DNA of 22,500 nucleotides, taken from NCBI GenBank assembly GCA_015478945.1, contig JABUQX010099191.1, positions 1 to 22,500 on the forward strand. The letters are read 5' to 3'. Below the pieces are notes generated by a model. It saw only the letters and a list, made by a program, of their open reading frames with translations, did not search any database and was not told where the DNA came from. The position numbers were made by a program, and so were the translations under genes. Shown in pieces: positions 11,101 to 21,760 of this stretch (its first letter is position 1; every line of letters begins with the position of its first letter). This DNA comes from Trachelipus rathkii. Lineage: Eukaryota; Arthropoda; Malacostraca; Isopoda; Trachelipodidae.

Positions 11101-11383
11101 AGTAATATATATATACTATGTGTCGAGGATCAAATGGGCCCTGAGGTGGGTGGGGGCAACGCTATTAGTTTCACCTCTGCATGATAATGATTATGAAATT
11201 TGAAGCTTAGTGCCGCTTTTCTTTCGCTACGTATAAAATTTGGTTATTAGCTTTCCTGTAATCATGCGTTGCTTTGTTATGTGTTGAAGGGACATAGAAT
11301 ATCTGTGCTTTCCTTTTTCTAGTATCTCAATTTGTTATTGCAACTTATATAATTAACAATTTTGTTTTACCCAGCTATGAATT
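11101..11383. other. Unassigned, possibly 3' untranslated
   Basis: Follows the candidate terminal exon. The first 120 bp are still comparatively GC-rich (GGGCCCTGAGGTGGGTGGGG near 11,137-11,156), then AT-rich. No ORF or poly(A) signal that I would insist on. Confidence 0.3.
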
Positions 11384-11384
11384 C

Positions 11385-11469
<85 letters not shown>

Positions 11470-11486
11470 TATTTTATTATTTATTA

Positions 11487-11573
<87 letters not shown>
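11384..11573. repeat. (ATT)n microsatellite, two blocks
   Basis: Near-pure ATT from about 11,384 to 11,469, a short imperfect ATTT-rich hinge, then ATT again to 11,573. The poly-Ile/poly-Leu frame across it is an artefact. Confidence 0.97.
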
Positions 11574-11575
<2 letters not shown>

Positions 11576-11659
11576 ATAATTAGCTAAATATCTAAGATGA
11601 TAGTTTAACCTAAATGCCCTAAATATGAGAAATAAAGTTTAATAAAGTAAAGTTTTACC

Positions 11660-12003
11660 TTGTTTAGTAAAGAAGTCGTCATAAAGTAATAGTCTATTTT
11701 ACTAAACAATCCGTCTTAAATATGGCTATAAATAACACAACATTTAAAAGTTCAAATAGACTATTATCCACACATCAGCTGAAGAAATTAGTTCCTGAAC
11801 AGTTTTCTTTTCAAATATTTTAATCATATGAAATTATGTTGGCAATTATGATGCAAATTATAGTGTTGCCATGACAACGTGACGTGCTAGATACGCTTTA
11901 TTCTTTATTGTTTTGGCAACACAATAATTTGCATCATGATTGGCCAACATAAATTCAAATGATTAAAATATTTGAAAATAAAACTGTTCAGGAAGTAATT
12001 TCT
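11660..12003. repeat. Foldback element: long imperfect hairpin plus nested short inverted repeats
   Basis: 11,783-11,871 and 11,914-12,003 are reverse complements over about 89 bp with only a handful of mismatches or 1-bp gaps, separated by a 42-bp loop (11,872-11,913). Matching blocks include CAAATATTTTAATCAT versus ATGATTAAAATATTTG. Just to the left are two shorter perfect inverted repeats: 12 bp (11,660-11,671 with 11,698-11,709) and 13 bp (11,687-11,699 with 11,754-11,766). The unit lies between two (ATT)n arrays. It has no ORF and fits a MITE-like foldback element or a hairpin transcript locus. Target-site duplications were not found by eye. Confidence 0.85.
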
Positions 12004-12346
12004 CTATCTGTACATTCAATTATTGGGCAGTTGTCCTTGATTTGTTGTAATTGATAAACTTTATAAATAGCTTTTATAATGGGTGAACTTGATTTAAATG
12101 AAAGTTATGAAAGAAAAATATATATGGCCGCAAGCGGTCCTATACAAAACCCTGTAAATAAATGAAAACATTTTTAACACAATGCAAAAATAATAAACCT
12201 ATATACTATTCATAAACGATGCTATATTGTTTCTGAAATCATTACACTTATCTGAATTTCCATCCTTTGAACTCTTTCTTGAAAGACTTTTAGACTGATC
12301 TTTTTATTAGTTTTAATAATGTTTTTTCGTTGCAATTTTTTGTAAG
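12004..12346. other. Unassigned DNA between foldback and ATT array
   Basis: About 340 bp with no recognisable gene or repeat family. Confidence 0.5.
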
Positions 12347-12348
12347 CA

Positions 12349-12429
<81 letters not shown>

Positions 12430-12440
12430 TATAATTATTA

Positions 12441-12509
<69 letters not shown>

Positions 12510-12592
12510 TATTATTGTTATTATTATATTATTATTATTATTATTATTATTATATTATTATTTATTATTATTTATTATTATTATTAATTTTA
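12347..12592. repeat. (ATT)n microsatellite
   Basis: About 245 bp of ATT repeats; pure in the first half and interrupted by ATATT and ATTTATT variants in the second. Confidence 0.97.
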
Positions 12593-12597
12593 TAATT

Positions 12598-12716
12598 AAA
12601 ACGGCTACGAACACGTTGTGGCTCTGTTTGGAATAGCCCGGCCTTAGTTCGATTTCCTGTAGTCACCCTGTGTTACGCCGTCTGAGAAGGGTAATAAAGC
12701 ACGTTAAAAGGAAGTT
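12598..12716 (+). mobile_element. tRNA-derived SINE-like repeat, short copy
   Basis: This segment (ACGAACACGTTGTGGCTCTG at its start) matches the reverse complement of 13,502-13,612 almost throughout. Shared blocks include TCGATTTCCTGTAGT and AAAGCACGTTAAAAGG. AGTTCGATTTCC resembles the Pol III B box (GGTTCGANNCC) and TGGCTCTGTTTGG about 30 bp upstream resembles an A box, the arrangement of a tRNA-derived SINE. It lies between two ATT tracts. Family name not known to me. Confidence 0.55.
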
Positions 12717-12751
12717 TTTTCATTATTATTAAAATATTATTATTATTATTA

Positions 12752-13011
12752 CTACCTGGGCCAGGGGATGAACCCTACACTTGACGATTTACCACAGTGA
12801 GGATCCGTCGCGGTCCCGTGAAGCTCTAGGGTGGATTTTCTGCGATTGCGATGAGTTCATACTAATTAATGGTACAGAGGGGGCGGTAAGGCTGGGCTTT
12901 CTTTTCGACTTTTGTCATATTCTCCTAACTGCTTTTTCTTTTCGAATGCTTGTCAATGCACCTTAACTCCCAGTCCGTGGGAATTAAAAGGAAGATGAAG
13001 AAAGAAAGAAA
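12752..13011 (+). mobile_element. LINE copy D: 3' UTR-only fragment of the same family as A-C
   Basis: About 260 bp matching the 3' end of copies A, B and C: GAACCCTACACTTGACGA, CGCGGTCCCGTGAAGCTC, AGGGTGGATTTTCTG, the GGGGGCGGTAAGGCTGG block and the CCCAGTCCGTGGG terminus. It ends in GAAGATGAAGAAAGAAAGAA, the same purine tail type as copy A, and passes directly into (ATT)n. No protein-coding part is retained, and the 61-codon open frame here is a shadow. This is a classic severely 5'-truncated LINE insertion. Confidence 0.85.
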
Positions 13012-13012
13012 G

Positions 13013-13069
<57 letters not shown>
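13012..13069. repeat. (ATT)n microsatellite grown on the tail of copy D
   Basis: About 57 bp of pure ATT beginning immediately after the GAAAGAAAGA tail of copy D with no intervening sequence. Confidence 0.95.
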
Positions 13070-13072
<3 letters not shown>

Positions 13073-13369
13073 ACGCTTAATTGTTAATCTATATTAGTGA
13101 GGATTGTGGGCTTATGGCTGGTTTAGAATGGTGTGACGTAATAAGATTACATTGATTTTTTGTTTACAGATAATTTCTTGATTGGTGGGGGGGGGGGGGT
13201 TGTGTTTGTGAAGTGTGGATTTTTTTGTATTCGGAAATTTTTTTGTATTGGTTTTATGGTTTAGTGTTAGGATGTCCAGTTGCCAATTCTAATTCTTATT
13301 TAAGTGGATTAGGTTATTTATTCTAATAGTAAGGTCGATGATTTGGTTTATTTTATATTGATTTGGGTG

Positions 13370-13371
<2 letters not shown>
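13070..13371. other. Unassigned DNA containing a G13 run
   Basis: No gene recognised in this 300-bp stretch. A run of 13 G lies at 13,187-13,199, rare in such AT-rich DNA. Confidence 0.55.
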
Positions 13372-13429
<58 letters not shown>

Positions 13430-13436
13430 ATAATAT

Positions 13437-13500
<64 letters not shown>
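13372..13500. repeat. (TA)n microsatellite
   Basis: About 130 bp of alternating TA with a few phase slips, ending at the SINE-like repeat. Confidence 0.95.
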
Positions 13501-13501
13501 A

Positions 13502-13700
13502 ACTACCTTTTAACGTGCTTTATCCCTTTGCAGAGGGTAACGGGGGGACTACAGGAAATCGAACTTTAAGGCCGGCTATCCCAAACCAGCGCCACCAACG
13601 TGTTCGCAGTCGAGTTTAATTCTTGCCCCCAGGTTGATAAAATCCAACTGCCTCTCGTATGAGAGGCGGTGACTCAACCTCCTGCGCCACGAGGCGTTCT
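13502..13700 (-). mobile_element. tRNA-derived SINE-like repeat, longer copy with two tRNA-like parts
   Basis: Read on the minus strand, the repeat starts with GCCTCGTGGCGCAGGAGGTT, which looks like the A-box side of a tRNA, then a perfect hairpin GCCTCTCATACGAGAGGC in the anticodon-arm position. A second unit follows with TGGCGCTGGTTTGG (A-box-like) and AGTTCGATTTCC (B-box-like), and the tail has AAAGCACGTTAAAAGG. The second unit is homologous to 12,598-12,716 in opposite orientation. This looks like a dimeric or composite tRNA SINE. The first unit's B box is degraded. TA arrays border it on both sides. Confidence 0.55.
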
Positions 13701-13701
13701 A

Positions 13702-13751
13702 AATATATAATATATAATATATATTATATAATATATATTATATTATAATAT

Positions 13752-13782
<31 letters not shown>

Positions 13783-13848
13783 TATATATACATATTATAT
13801 ATATATATATATATAATATATATTATATATATATATATATATTATATA
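13702..13848. repeat. (TA)n microsatellite abutting the 5' end of copy C
   Basis: About 145 bp of TA with TATAATATA interruptions, between the SINE-like repeat and LINE copy C. Confidence 0.95.
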
Positions 13849-13938
13849 GGGGATGAGGTCATTAGTAAGGAGGTGGTAATGGATATGAGGAATGAAAATA
13901 AAATTTTGTCGGAAATCCAGTAAAAGTATATAGGCGAG

Positions 13939-14343
13939 ATGGTGATTGATTGGATTTGGAAGTTGTGTAACAAAGCGTTTATGGAGGGTATAGTTCTGAG
14001 GGATTGTAGGAGAGGAGTAATAGCACCCTTATATAAAGGTAAGGGGGATAAGGGTAACTGTAGGAATTACAGGGGAATTAGTTTATTGAATGTTGTAGGG
14101 AAGATATATGCTGGTATTTTGGTCGAAAGAGTGCGTCAAGTGACCGAAAAACTGATTGGTGAAGAACAAGGTGCGTTTAGAATTGGTAGAGGATGTGTGG
14201 ATCAAATCTTTACACTAAAACAAATGATTGAGAAAATGAGAGAGAAGAAGAATAAATTGTATTTAGGTTTTATGGATTTGCAACAGGCATATGATAGGAT
14301 TAATAGGAAATCTCTATGGCAGGTGTTGGTGGTACGCTTCTGA
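13939..14343 (+). pseudogene. LINE reverse transcriptase, fingers and palm motif A (copy C, fragment 1)
   Basis: 134 codons from an internal Met; the true protein began further upstream. In order: IDWIWKLCNKAF lead-in (residues 3-14), RT block 1 IAPLYKGKGDKGNCRNYRGI (about 28-47), GEEQGAFRIGRGC, the DQIFTLKQMIEK helix, and motif A as FMDLQQAYDRIN, in which the D of MDL is the first catalytic Asp. The frame is lost just after LWQVL by an indel, so the downstream palm lies in other frames. In the live element this domain would copy the RNA at a nicked genomic target. Here it cannot, because the active-site halves are in separate frames and the endonuclease is missing. Confidence 0.85.
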
Positions 14344-14540
14344 ATGGAATCCAAAGTATGTATGATATAGTGGAGCGTGTGTAAGAATAAATGGAGTTGA
14401 AAGTGATTGGTTTAATATTAATAGCAGAGTGAGGCAGGGATGTGTTATGCCTCCTTGGTTATTCAATTTGTATATGTATAGGGTTATGAAAGAATTAGAG
14501 GTGGGTTGGCAGGGGATAGTGTTAAAATGATGGAGAATGG

Positions 14541-14655
14541 AAGAGAGTGGAGGGTGCCTTACCTATTATATGCGGATGATTTGGTTTTGTGTGGCGAATC
14601 TGAAGAGAGTTTGAGAGGATTGGTAGAGAGTTTGACAGTCTACGTAAAAGGAGGA
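14541..14655 (+). pseudogene. LINE RT palm motif C with YADD (copy C, fragment 2)
   Basis: Reads EWRVPYLLYADDLVLCGESE with YADD at 14,569-14,580, then a helix (SLRGLVESL) before the frame breaks in GGAGGAGTTTGA. The two Asp residues are the conserved metal-binding pair of reverse transcriptases and are intact here, unlike in copy B. Just upstream (about 14,405-14,480) the QGC(V)MPPWLFNLYM motif B region can be traced across frames. Confidence 0.85.
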
Positions 14656-14657
14656 GT

Positions 14658-15176
14658 TTGAAAGTAAACGTAGATAAGAGTAATGTTATGGTTGTGAGTG
14701 AGGACAGTCGTCGGTGTGAAGTTATGTTAGATGGTGAGCAGCTGGAACAAGTGTCTGAGTTTAAATATTTAGGATATATGTTGGATGAGAAGGGAACGGA
14801 TGATGCAGAGTGTAGTAGGAAAGTTGTGAATGGCAGGAAGGTGGCTGGTGCAATTAAACCGTTAGTGGATGTAAAGGGACCGAGCCTTGAGTGCTCTAGA
14901 GTCTTACATGAGGGTATGTTGCTACCTGTGTTAATGTATAGTAGTGAGACTATGGTCTGGAATAAGAGGTATAGGTCTAAAGTGCAATGTGTTCAGATGG
15001 ACAATCTTAGGGGCGTGTTAGGTGTGAGAAGAATTGATTAAATGAGGAATGAGCGTATTAAAAAGTCATGTGGTATGAGGAAAGGGGTAAATGAGAGAAT
15101 AAATGAAAATACTTTGAGATGGTTTGGTTATGTGGAAAGGATGAGTGATAGACGGTTGGTTTTTGCGGATGTATAG
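14658..15176 (+). pseudogene. LINE RT thumb and post-RT domain (copy C, fragment 3)
   Basis: Begins SLKVNVDKSNVMVVSEDSRR, the usual continuation after YADD, then VSEFKYLGYMLDEKGTDDAE (the FKYLG motif typical of LINE RTs), and ECSRVLHEGMLLPVLMYSSE, MDNLRGVLGVRRID. A TAA at 15,039-15,041 interrupts the frame, which resumes with MRNERIKK and reaches LRWFGYVERMSDRRL before TAG at 15,174. The spacing of these blocks matches RTE-type LINEs, where an LRWxGHVxRM segment follows the RT. A single indel near 14,650 separates this from fragment 2. Confidence 0.85.
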
Positions 15177-15562
15177 TGGTGAGCATGCTGGGAATCGACC
15201 CATGGGAGACCGAAGAAAAAGTGGATTGAGTCAGTAAAGGAATGCCTGGAGGAGAGAAATGCGAGTTTGGCAGAGTCGAGAAGAAAGGTGCATAATAGGA
15301 GTGAATGGCTGGGTTTTGTGAGGGGGTATGGTTGTGGCCCACCTGATGAACCTTACATTGACGAGATGCCATTGTGAGGGTACGTCGTGGTCCCGTGAAG
15401 CTCCAGGGTGGATTTTCTGACTGCGACGAGATCTCACTGAAATTATTAAAGGGGAGGTAAGGCTGGGCTGTCTTTTTGACTTCCGTCATATTCTTCTATT
15501 ACTTTGGTTTCCAGTGCATGCTACGCACCTTACCCCCAGTGTTGAGGAGAGAAGGTGCGTGA

Positions 15563-15564
15563 TG

Positions 15565-15634
<70 letters not shown>

Positions 15635-15649
15635 ATATATATATATGTA

Positions 15650-15684
<35 letters not shown>
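15563..15684. repeat. (TA)n microsatellite on the 3' tail of copy C
   Basis: About 120 bp of TA with phase slips and one GTAAGA interruption, beginning directly after the copy C terminus GCGTGATGATATATA. Confidence 0.95.
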
Positions 15685-15686
<2 letters not shown>

Positions 15687-15834
15687 GATAATGAAGCTAC
15701 TGCAGTATACAAACAGAAGGATATGAAGATTAGTTTTGCATTTAATTTTAATGAAAACTTCGGCAAGAATTGAAAATAAAGGAAAAGTTTATTTAATTTT
15801 GTTAAGAAAAATATGTTGACATTGATTTAAAAGA

Positions 15835-16087
<253 letters not shown>

Positions 16088-16089
16088 CA

Positions 16090-17423
<1,334 letters not shown>

Positions 17424-17559
17424 TGATTGTTCGCTGCCTTATAATAGTTTATTTATTTGTTTTATATATTTTTGATAATTTATCTTTAAAATAGAGGAAA
17501 TATAATAAAAGAATTCCATGATGTTTTTTTCATTGCTCAACTCCTTACTTGTATGTATA

Positions 17560-18560
17560 ACTAATCGCTTTGTCGATTAACTTAGTATATTGAATCTTTT
17601 CTTAAAACCTTTAGTCGTTCTGCCTTCACGGTTGCCCACGGTTTCAAACACCTATTGCCCATACCTCTTGCATTTCCGTACTTAAATTATCTCGAATCTA
17701 TTGTGCAAAGTATCAGACTCTTTCATAAAATAAATGCAACCCATTTACGTTTTCTACTTCACTTTCCATTGAACTTTTATAAAAATATTATTGGCTTTAG
17801 CTCAACTTAGATGATTCTGGTGTTATTTCCCCTTCGGTTTCCCTAATCATGAATAAACTTAAATTTATTGGTATGTGTATTCCTTTCCTTGCTTATTTTT
17901 TAAAAATCATTCTGGCCTCAATGGTATGATTGTGCTTATTAAACTTATTGTTCTCTGATGTTTCTTATTTATTTTTTATTTTGTGTATTAAATTCTACAT
18001 TTCCAATCAGCAGAGTAGTGAGCTCAGTCTGTGTAGAAAAGCTGAGAGCCCGATCAAAACCATATAAGTATCGTTCTTTACTAACTTTTATTCGTTTCAA
18101 GGCTTTTGAGTAATTAATTGGAAGAATTAAATCTCATTTATATCCCAATGGCCATTATGGTTCCATGGGACCTCTGTACTAGATATATTCTTTCCTTTTT
18201 CTCTAGATGTGGGTCTTTCATGATTACTGCACAAAGTTTGCTATTTTGCTGGACATATTAAAAGTCTTCGATCAAGTCTTGCATAAGATCAATTTTTCGA
18301 ACTTCTCTTTCCTGGTTTCATTCCTTTTTTGAACTCTGTATCTGAATTCCTCTCTGGTCGTTCCAGCAGCTGTTCTTCCTTTAAATCTATCAGTGATGAT
18401 ACTCTATTATGTTCTGTTCTACCCACTAACTTCTGTTTATTAATGACTTTGTCTTGATCTTCATTTACTATCCATTCTTGATCCTATAACTTCTGTTTAA
18501 ATTATTTCCATTTATATAACGACCTATCATATCATATATCATTCCCTTCTAGTATTTTTA
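17560..18560 (+). mobile_element. Heavily decayed CR1/Jockey-like LINE reverse transcriptase
   Basis: Recognisable pieces appear in the right order on the plus strand: LDDSGVISPS (about 17,808-17,840), which precedes the RT in some decapod CR1/Jockey-like LINEs; ILLDILKVFDQVLHK near 18,243-18,290, matching RT motif A (LDISKAFDRVWHK in the family); then in another frame GFIPFLNSVSEFLSGRSSS near 18,318-18,375; and CSVLPTNFCLLMTLS near 18,412-18,455, corresponding to the GSVLSPTLF.LFINDLL motif B region. Frameshifts and stops separate all pieces. No YADD motif was found. Older than copies A-D judging by decay. Confidence 0.6.
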
Positions 18561-19620
18561 GTTTTTCGAATTAAGGCAAAGGAAAAAGATGTTTTTAGTG
18601 TAAAAAAAGAGGAAGCACGATAACAAAGGCTCAGAAAAAATAAGTAATGAGGTTAGGTTGCCAGAAAAACTTGGTGCCAACCAGTTTTTTATACTCTCCT
18701 CCAGCGTGCTAATACGCTAAAACTAAAGGAGCAAAAAACGTTCTAATATCGAATTCGCTGACTAGCAGCACGCTTGTTCAGACTGAGGAAGAGAACAAGG
18801 ATGAAAGAAAGACCTTAAGGTGGAAGGTAGGTCGAGTGGTAGTATCAGAAACGTATCGAAATCATGATTAGGAAGGATCAACCTCTAGAAAAGTTTGCTT
18901 GAGACAATCAACACAGTCTACTTCTATGCGTATGCTGTATATGACGGATTATGATGGACATCTCACGCCTACCGACAATTGATACGGTGTAAATAAACAA
19001 ATAAATAAGGAAGAGATATAAAATACACAAAAAAAAACTAACCGACAACCTTGAACGGTCCAACGTTTTTATTTTAAGGATAAGAGTGCTATGAGGCTTA
19101 AGTAAACATTGAATTGGGAACCGTGACTCACAGAAATGCGAGTCAGTGATTGCAGGTGGTGAGGTCTCGGAATGAAAGCGTGAACCTTCTGCAGTGGAGC
19201 TACGGTAATGAACCACGCACCTATTGGCCTCCACGACGCGACACAGCTTCTCAAATTAGAGAGTTAAGAGATAGTTCGATGAAGGAGATTGGGGGATGAC
19301 GCAGAATATTTAGTATCACGTATGATCTCTAGCCTCTACTGTAAATGTATATAAGACCCTAGAACTTTACGAGTAGAACTCCAGAGAAGCAAAATAACAT
19401 TTCAGATATTGCAGGATCGTACTGACCGAAGTGGCATCATCTACTTGAATGCGTTGCATAGGAGCAAAGTCATTGCGCTGATGCTGAAATAACATAGGAA
19501 TTATTGTACATTGGTAGCTCTCGACATTGGAAACAGGAAAAAATATGAATGGTATGTTCTGTGTAAAAATCATATTTATCTACACACGGTCTTTTAGTTC
19601 AAAACTAAATCTAGTATTAT
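18561..19620. other. Unassigned, less AT-rich region with short open frames
   Basis: No family recognised. A 52-codon plus frame (18,713-18,871) reads LVQTEEENKDERKTLRWK and is followed within it by a donor-like AAG|GTAGGT at about 18,822-18,831, so an exon is conceivable. On the minus strand, frames at 18,908-19,234 and 19,069-19,254 seem to continue each other across a frameshift (SLTRISVSHGSQFNVYLSLI, then LKIKTLDRSRLS), which hints at an old repeat. Another 68-codon minus frame lies at 19,367-19,573. None has a recognisable domain. Confidence 0.35.
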
Positions 19621-21150
19621 AGTCTAGAATACCCTTTGTGACGGGGAGGTCTACCACTTTAATATAGGCTGACGAAGGAAATAGAAACATCTGAAGGAAA
19701 ACTGATAAAATTCCAAATGCCAAGATAATAATAGCTGCTAATAATGGTAAGTGCATTTCACTAGACGATGAAATCTTTTATATTTATTATGTTTTTTTTT
19801 ACAATAATCATGCTCTGATAAAATAGCTGTGAGTAACCTCAGAGAGGGGTGAGAAAAACTACTTGCGTATAACTTTAGGTCTTAGTTGTAGGAGGGGCGA
19901 GAGAATCGATATTACACTCAAACTCACAAATATATAATTTATATATATATATACATATCTTATATTAATAATGGATCAAAAACTTTCATTAAATTTACCA
20001 AATTTCTCAAAGAATAGTATTCTTTATCATATTATTAAATTCTAATATATACTACATATATATAATATATGAAAATTTCTCTATTATAAAAGAAATAATA
20101 AGTTTAAATTCATTATTCTTTAGTGAGAATTTCTTTAGTACTATGTTTTTCTGTATTATATATACTCTCTGTAATGTTTTTTCTAATTATCATATAAATT
20201 TATTATAGTCACAGCTAAATATTTATGATGTTATACATATAGTATTACATATGCATAGAAAACATCTTATGTGCTAATTTATATCTACCTCTATTTACCT
20301 TCGTATAGTACCTAAATAAATCTTTAATTTCTGGTAGTATAGGGTATTCATTTCACCATGCATCTTAGAATAATATAGATAAACTAGTTGGAAATAATGT
20401 TGGATAATAAACGTTTTTTAACTTTTTTCTCAGAGTCCCCAGTAGCTAGGCTTATGATGTCTTTATTTCCTTCACTATGATAATCACTATCAACGTTATT
20501 TTTTTCTTCTCTTTCTGCCTTTTGACCTTGACATTTTAGATATACACTTTATACATATAATAATAATATAAATTATTATATAATTAAATAATATAAGTTA
20601 TTTTATATTTAAATATTTAACAAATATCCATAATAAAATGAAGATAAATATTAAGTATAATAATTAATTAACGTAACTGCTACTAGTAACTAAATTATAT
20701 ATATTACATATCATGCTTTTCAAGATGCAATACTGCTTTTCAGCAACTCTAAAAATAGATAACTGACTGACATCTAAATTATTATATAGCCTATATAAAT
20801 ATTTTATTTATATATCGCTAAAACTTTTATTTTATCCATAATCTATGAGCTATTAAAGTTATTAAACAGACTTTAACTAAAAACGTAGCTTTATATTAAA
20901 ATCGCCTGATAGATAGATAGTTATATTTGCTTCAGCTATTGGTTGTATTTTTCATGACCAACCTGGTAAGAACGAGAGGTGGTAAGTTGAATAGTTTCAC
21001 AAGTTATAGGTAAATTTAAGATCATACATACAGCGCTTCTGATGGGCGGTGAGCTGGAGGATTAATCTAACTAAGCAATAGGCATAGTGTTTTTGGACAA
21101 TATCTCATAACTATTTCGGGTATTGAGAAAAATTGGTGACCTTATCCGCC
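19621..21150. other. Unassigned AT-rich DNA
   Basis: Nothing recognisable. AT-rich with short TA tracts near 19,930 and 20,050 and a GATAGATAGATAG tract at 20,908-20,920. The 20,950-21,130 part is less AT-rich but has no long frame. Confidence 0.55.
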
Positions 21151-21760
21151 TCTAAGAACTAATTGGAGAGTTTTCCGAAAATTTACAAGCGGGGCTTGGA
21201 ATTTTTTTTGCCGACTCCGGCGACATAATTTTAAAATTTCTTTGATCAGACTTCATTTTAAAATATACGACTCTGGTCCCGAACCCCTTTGTTTTAAAGT
21301 AAAAAAAATTTTTTTTGCTCTGTCCCTTTCCCCCCCCCCCCCTCCTCAAAAAAAAAATATTATTTTTGTATTTCCTGCGACATACCCGGCTACGCAGCCT
21401 TGTGCACAAGGGTAAACCCATTTCGGGGGCAAAATTTCTGAAGGTCTGGTGATAGTAACATTCACCTGGGTTTCTCCTGCATGATGATGACCTCCCTCGA
21501 GAGATAGGGTAGCGGCTCGGGAGTGGAAGAGCTAGTTCTCACTGTAAGGCGTCGATGCTCGGTTGTGAGCGCTACAACTTGCCACAGCAATATCAAGGTG
21601 GTCGCGAATGATGTCAGAGGCAGATGATGCTTATTCCAGAAGAAGGAGAGGTACCTGAAGAGGGGGGGCTTGTAGAGTATTAGACTATCAAAAATATTAC
21701 CGAAATGTGAAGTTCTTGATACCACAATGATGGGTCTTCAGTTCATCATCTTGTTGCTCT
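21151..21760. other. GC-richer segment with homopolymers, probable unclassified repeat
   Basis: Contains GCCGACTCCGGCGAC (21,209-21,224), two ATTTTAAAAT palindromes (about 21,229 and 21,255), A8T8 at 21,301-21,316, C13 at 21,330-21,342 and A10 at 21,348-21,357. Minus-strand frames of 89 codons (21,152-21,421) and 87 codons (21,462-21,725) have no recognisable domain. The homopolymer A10/C13 block in the first makes it an unlikely real protein. I suspect an interspersed repeat but cannot name it. Confidence 0.35.

Larger units (their letters stand above)
13850..15562 (+). mobile_element. LINE copy C (RTE-like family), best preserved, 5'-truncated
   Basis: Contains the RT fingers and palm, the post-RT domain and the 3' UTR of a non-LTR retrotransposon. 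There is no endonuclease; the copy starts just upstream of the RT at the edge of a TA array. Coding is split over frames: 13,939-14,343, a disrupted part at 14,344-14,540, the YADD segment at about 14,541-14,655, and 14,658-15,176 with one in-frame TAA. A trace with GRPRKKW and KECLEERNAS follows at about 15,205-15,260. The 3' UTR starts near 15,340 and ends in GAGAAGGTGCGTGATGATAT, running into TA repeats. The block order and the post-RT style (LPVLMYSSETMVW, MDNLRGVLG, LRWFGYVERM) suggest RTE-related elements; the clade needs a tree. Confidence 0.88.

Noticed and set aside
11362..11583. Poly-Ile/poly-Leu open frame
   Set aside because: Pure (ATT)n translation, no coding meaning.
12781..12966. 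61-codon open frame
   Set aside because: It lies entirely in the 3' UTR of the LINE (copy D), and the same DNA in copies A-C is interrupted.
15058..15489. 143-codon and overlapping 68-codon minus-strand frames
   Set aside because: Antisense to the post-RT region and 3' UTR of copy C; shadow frames.
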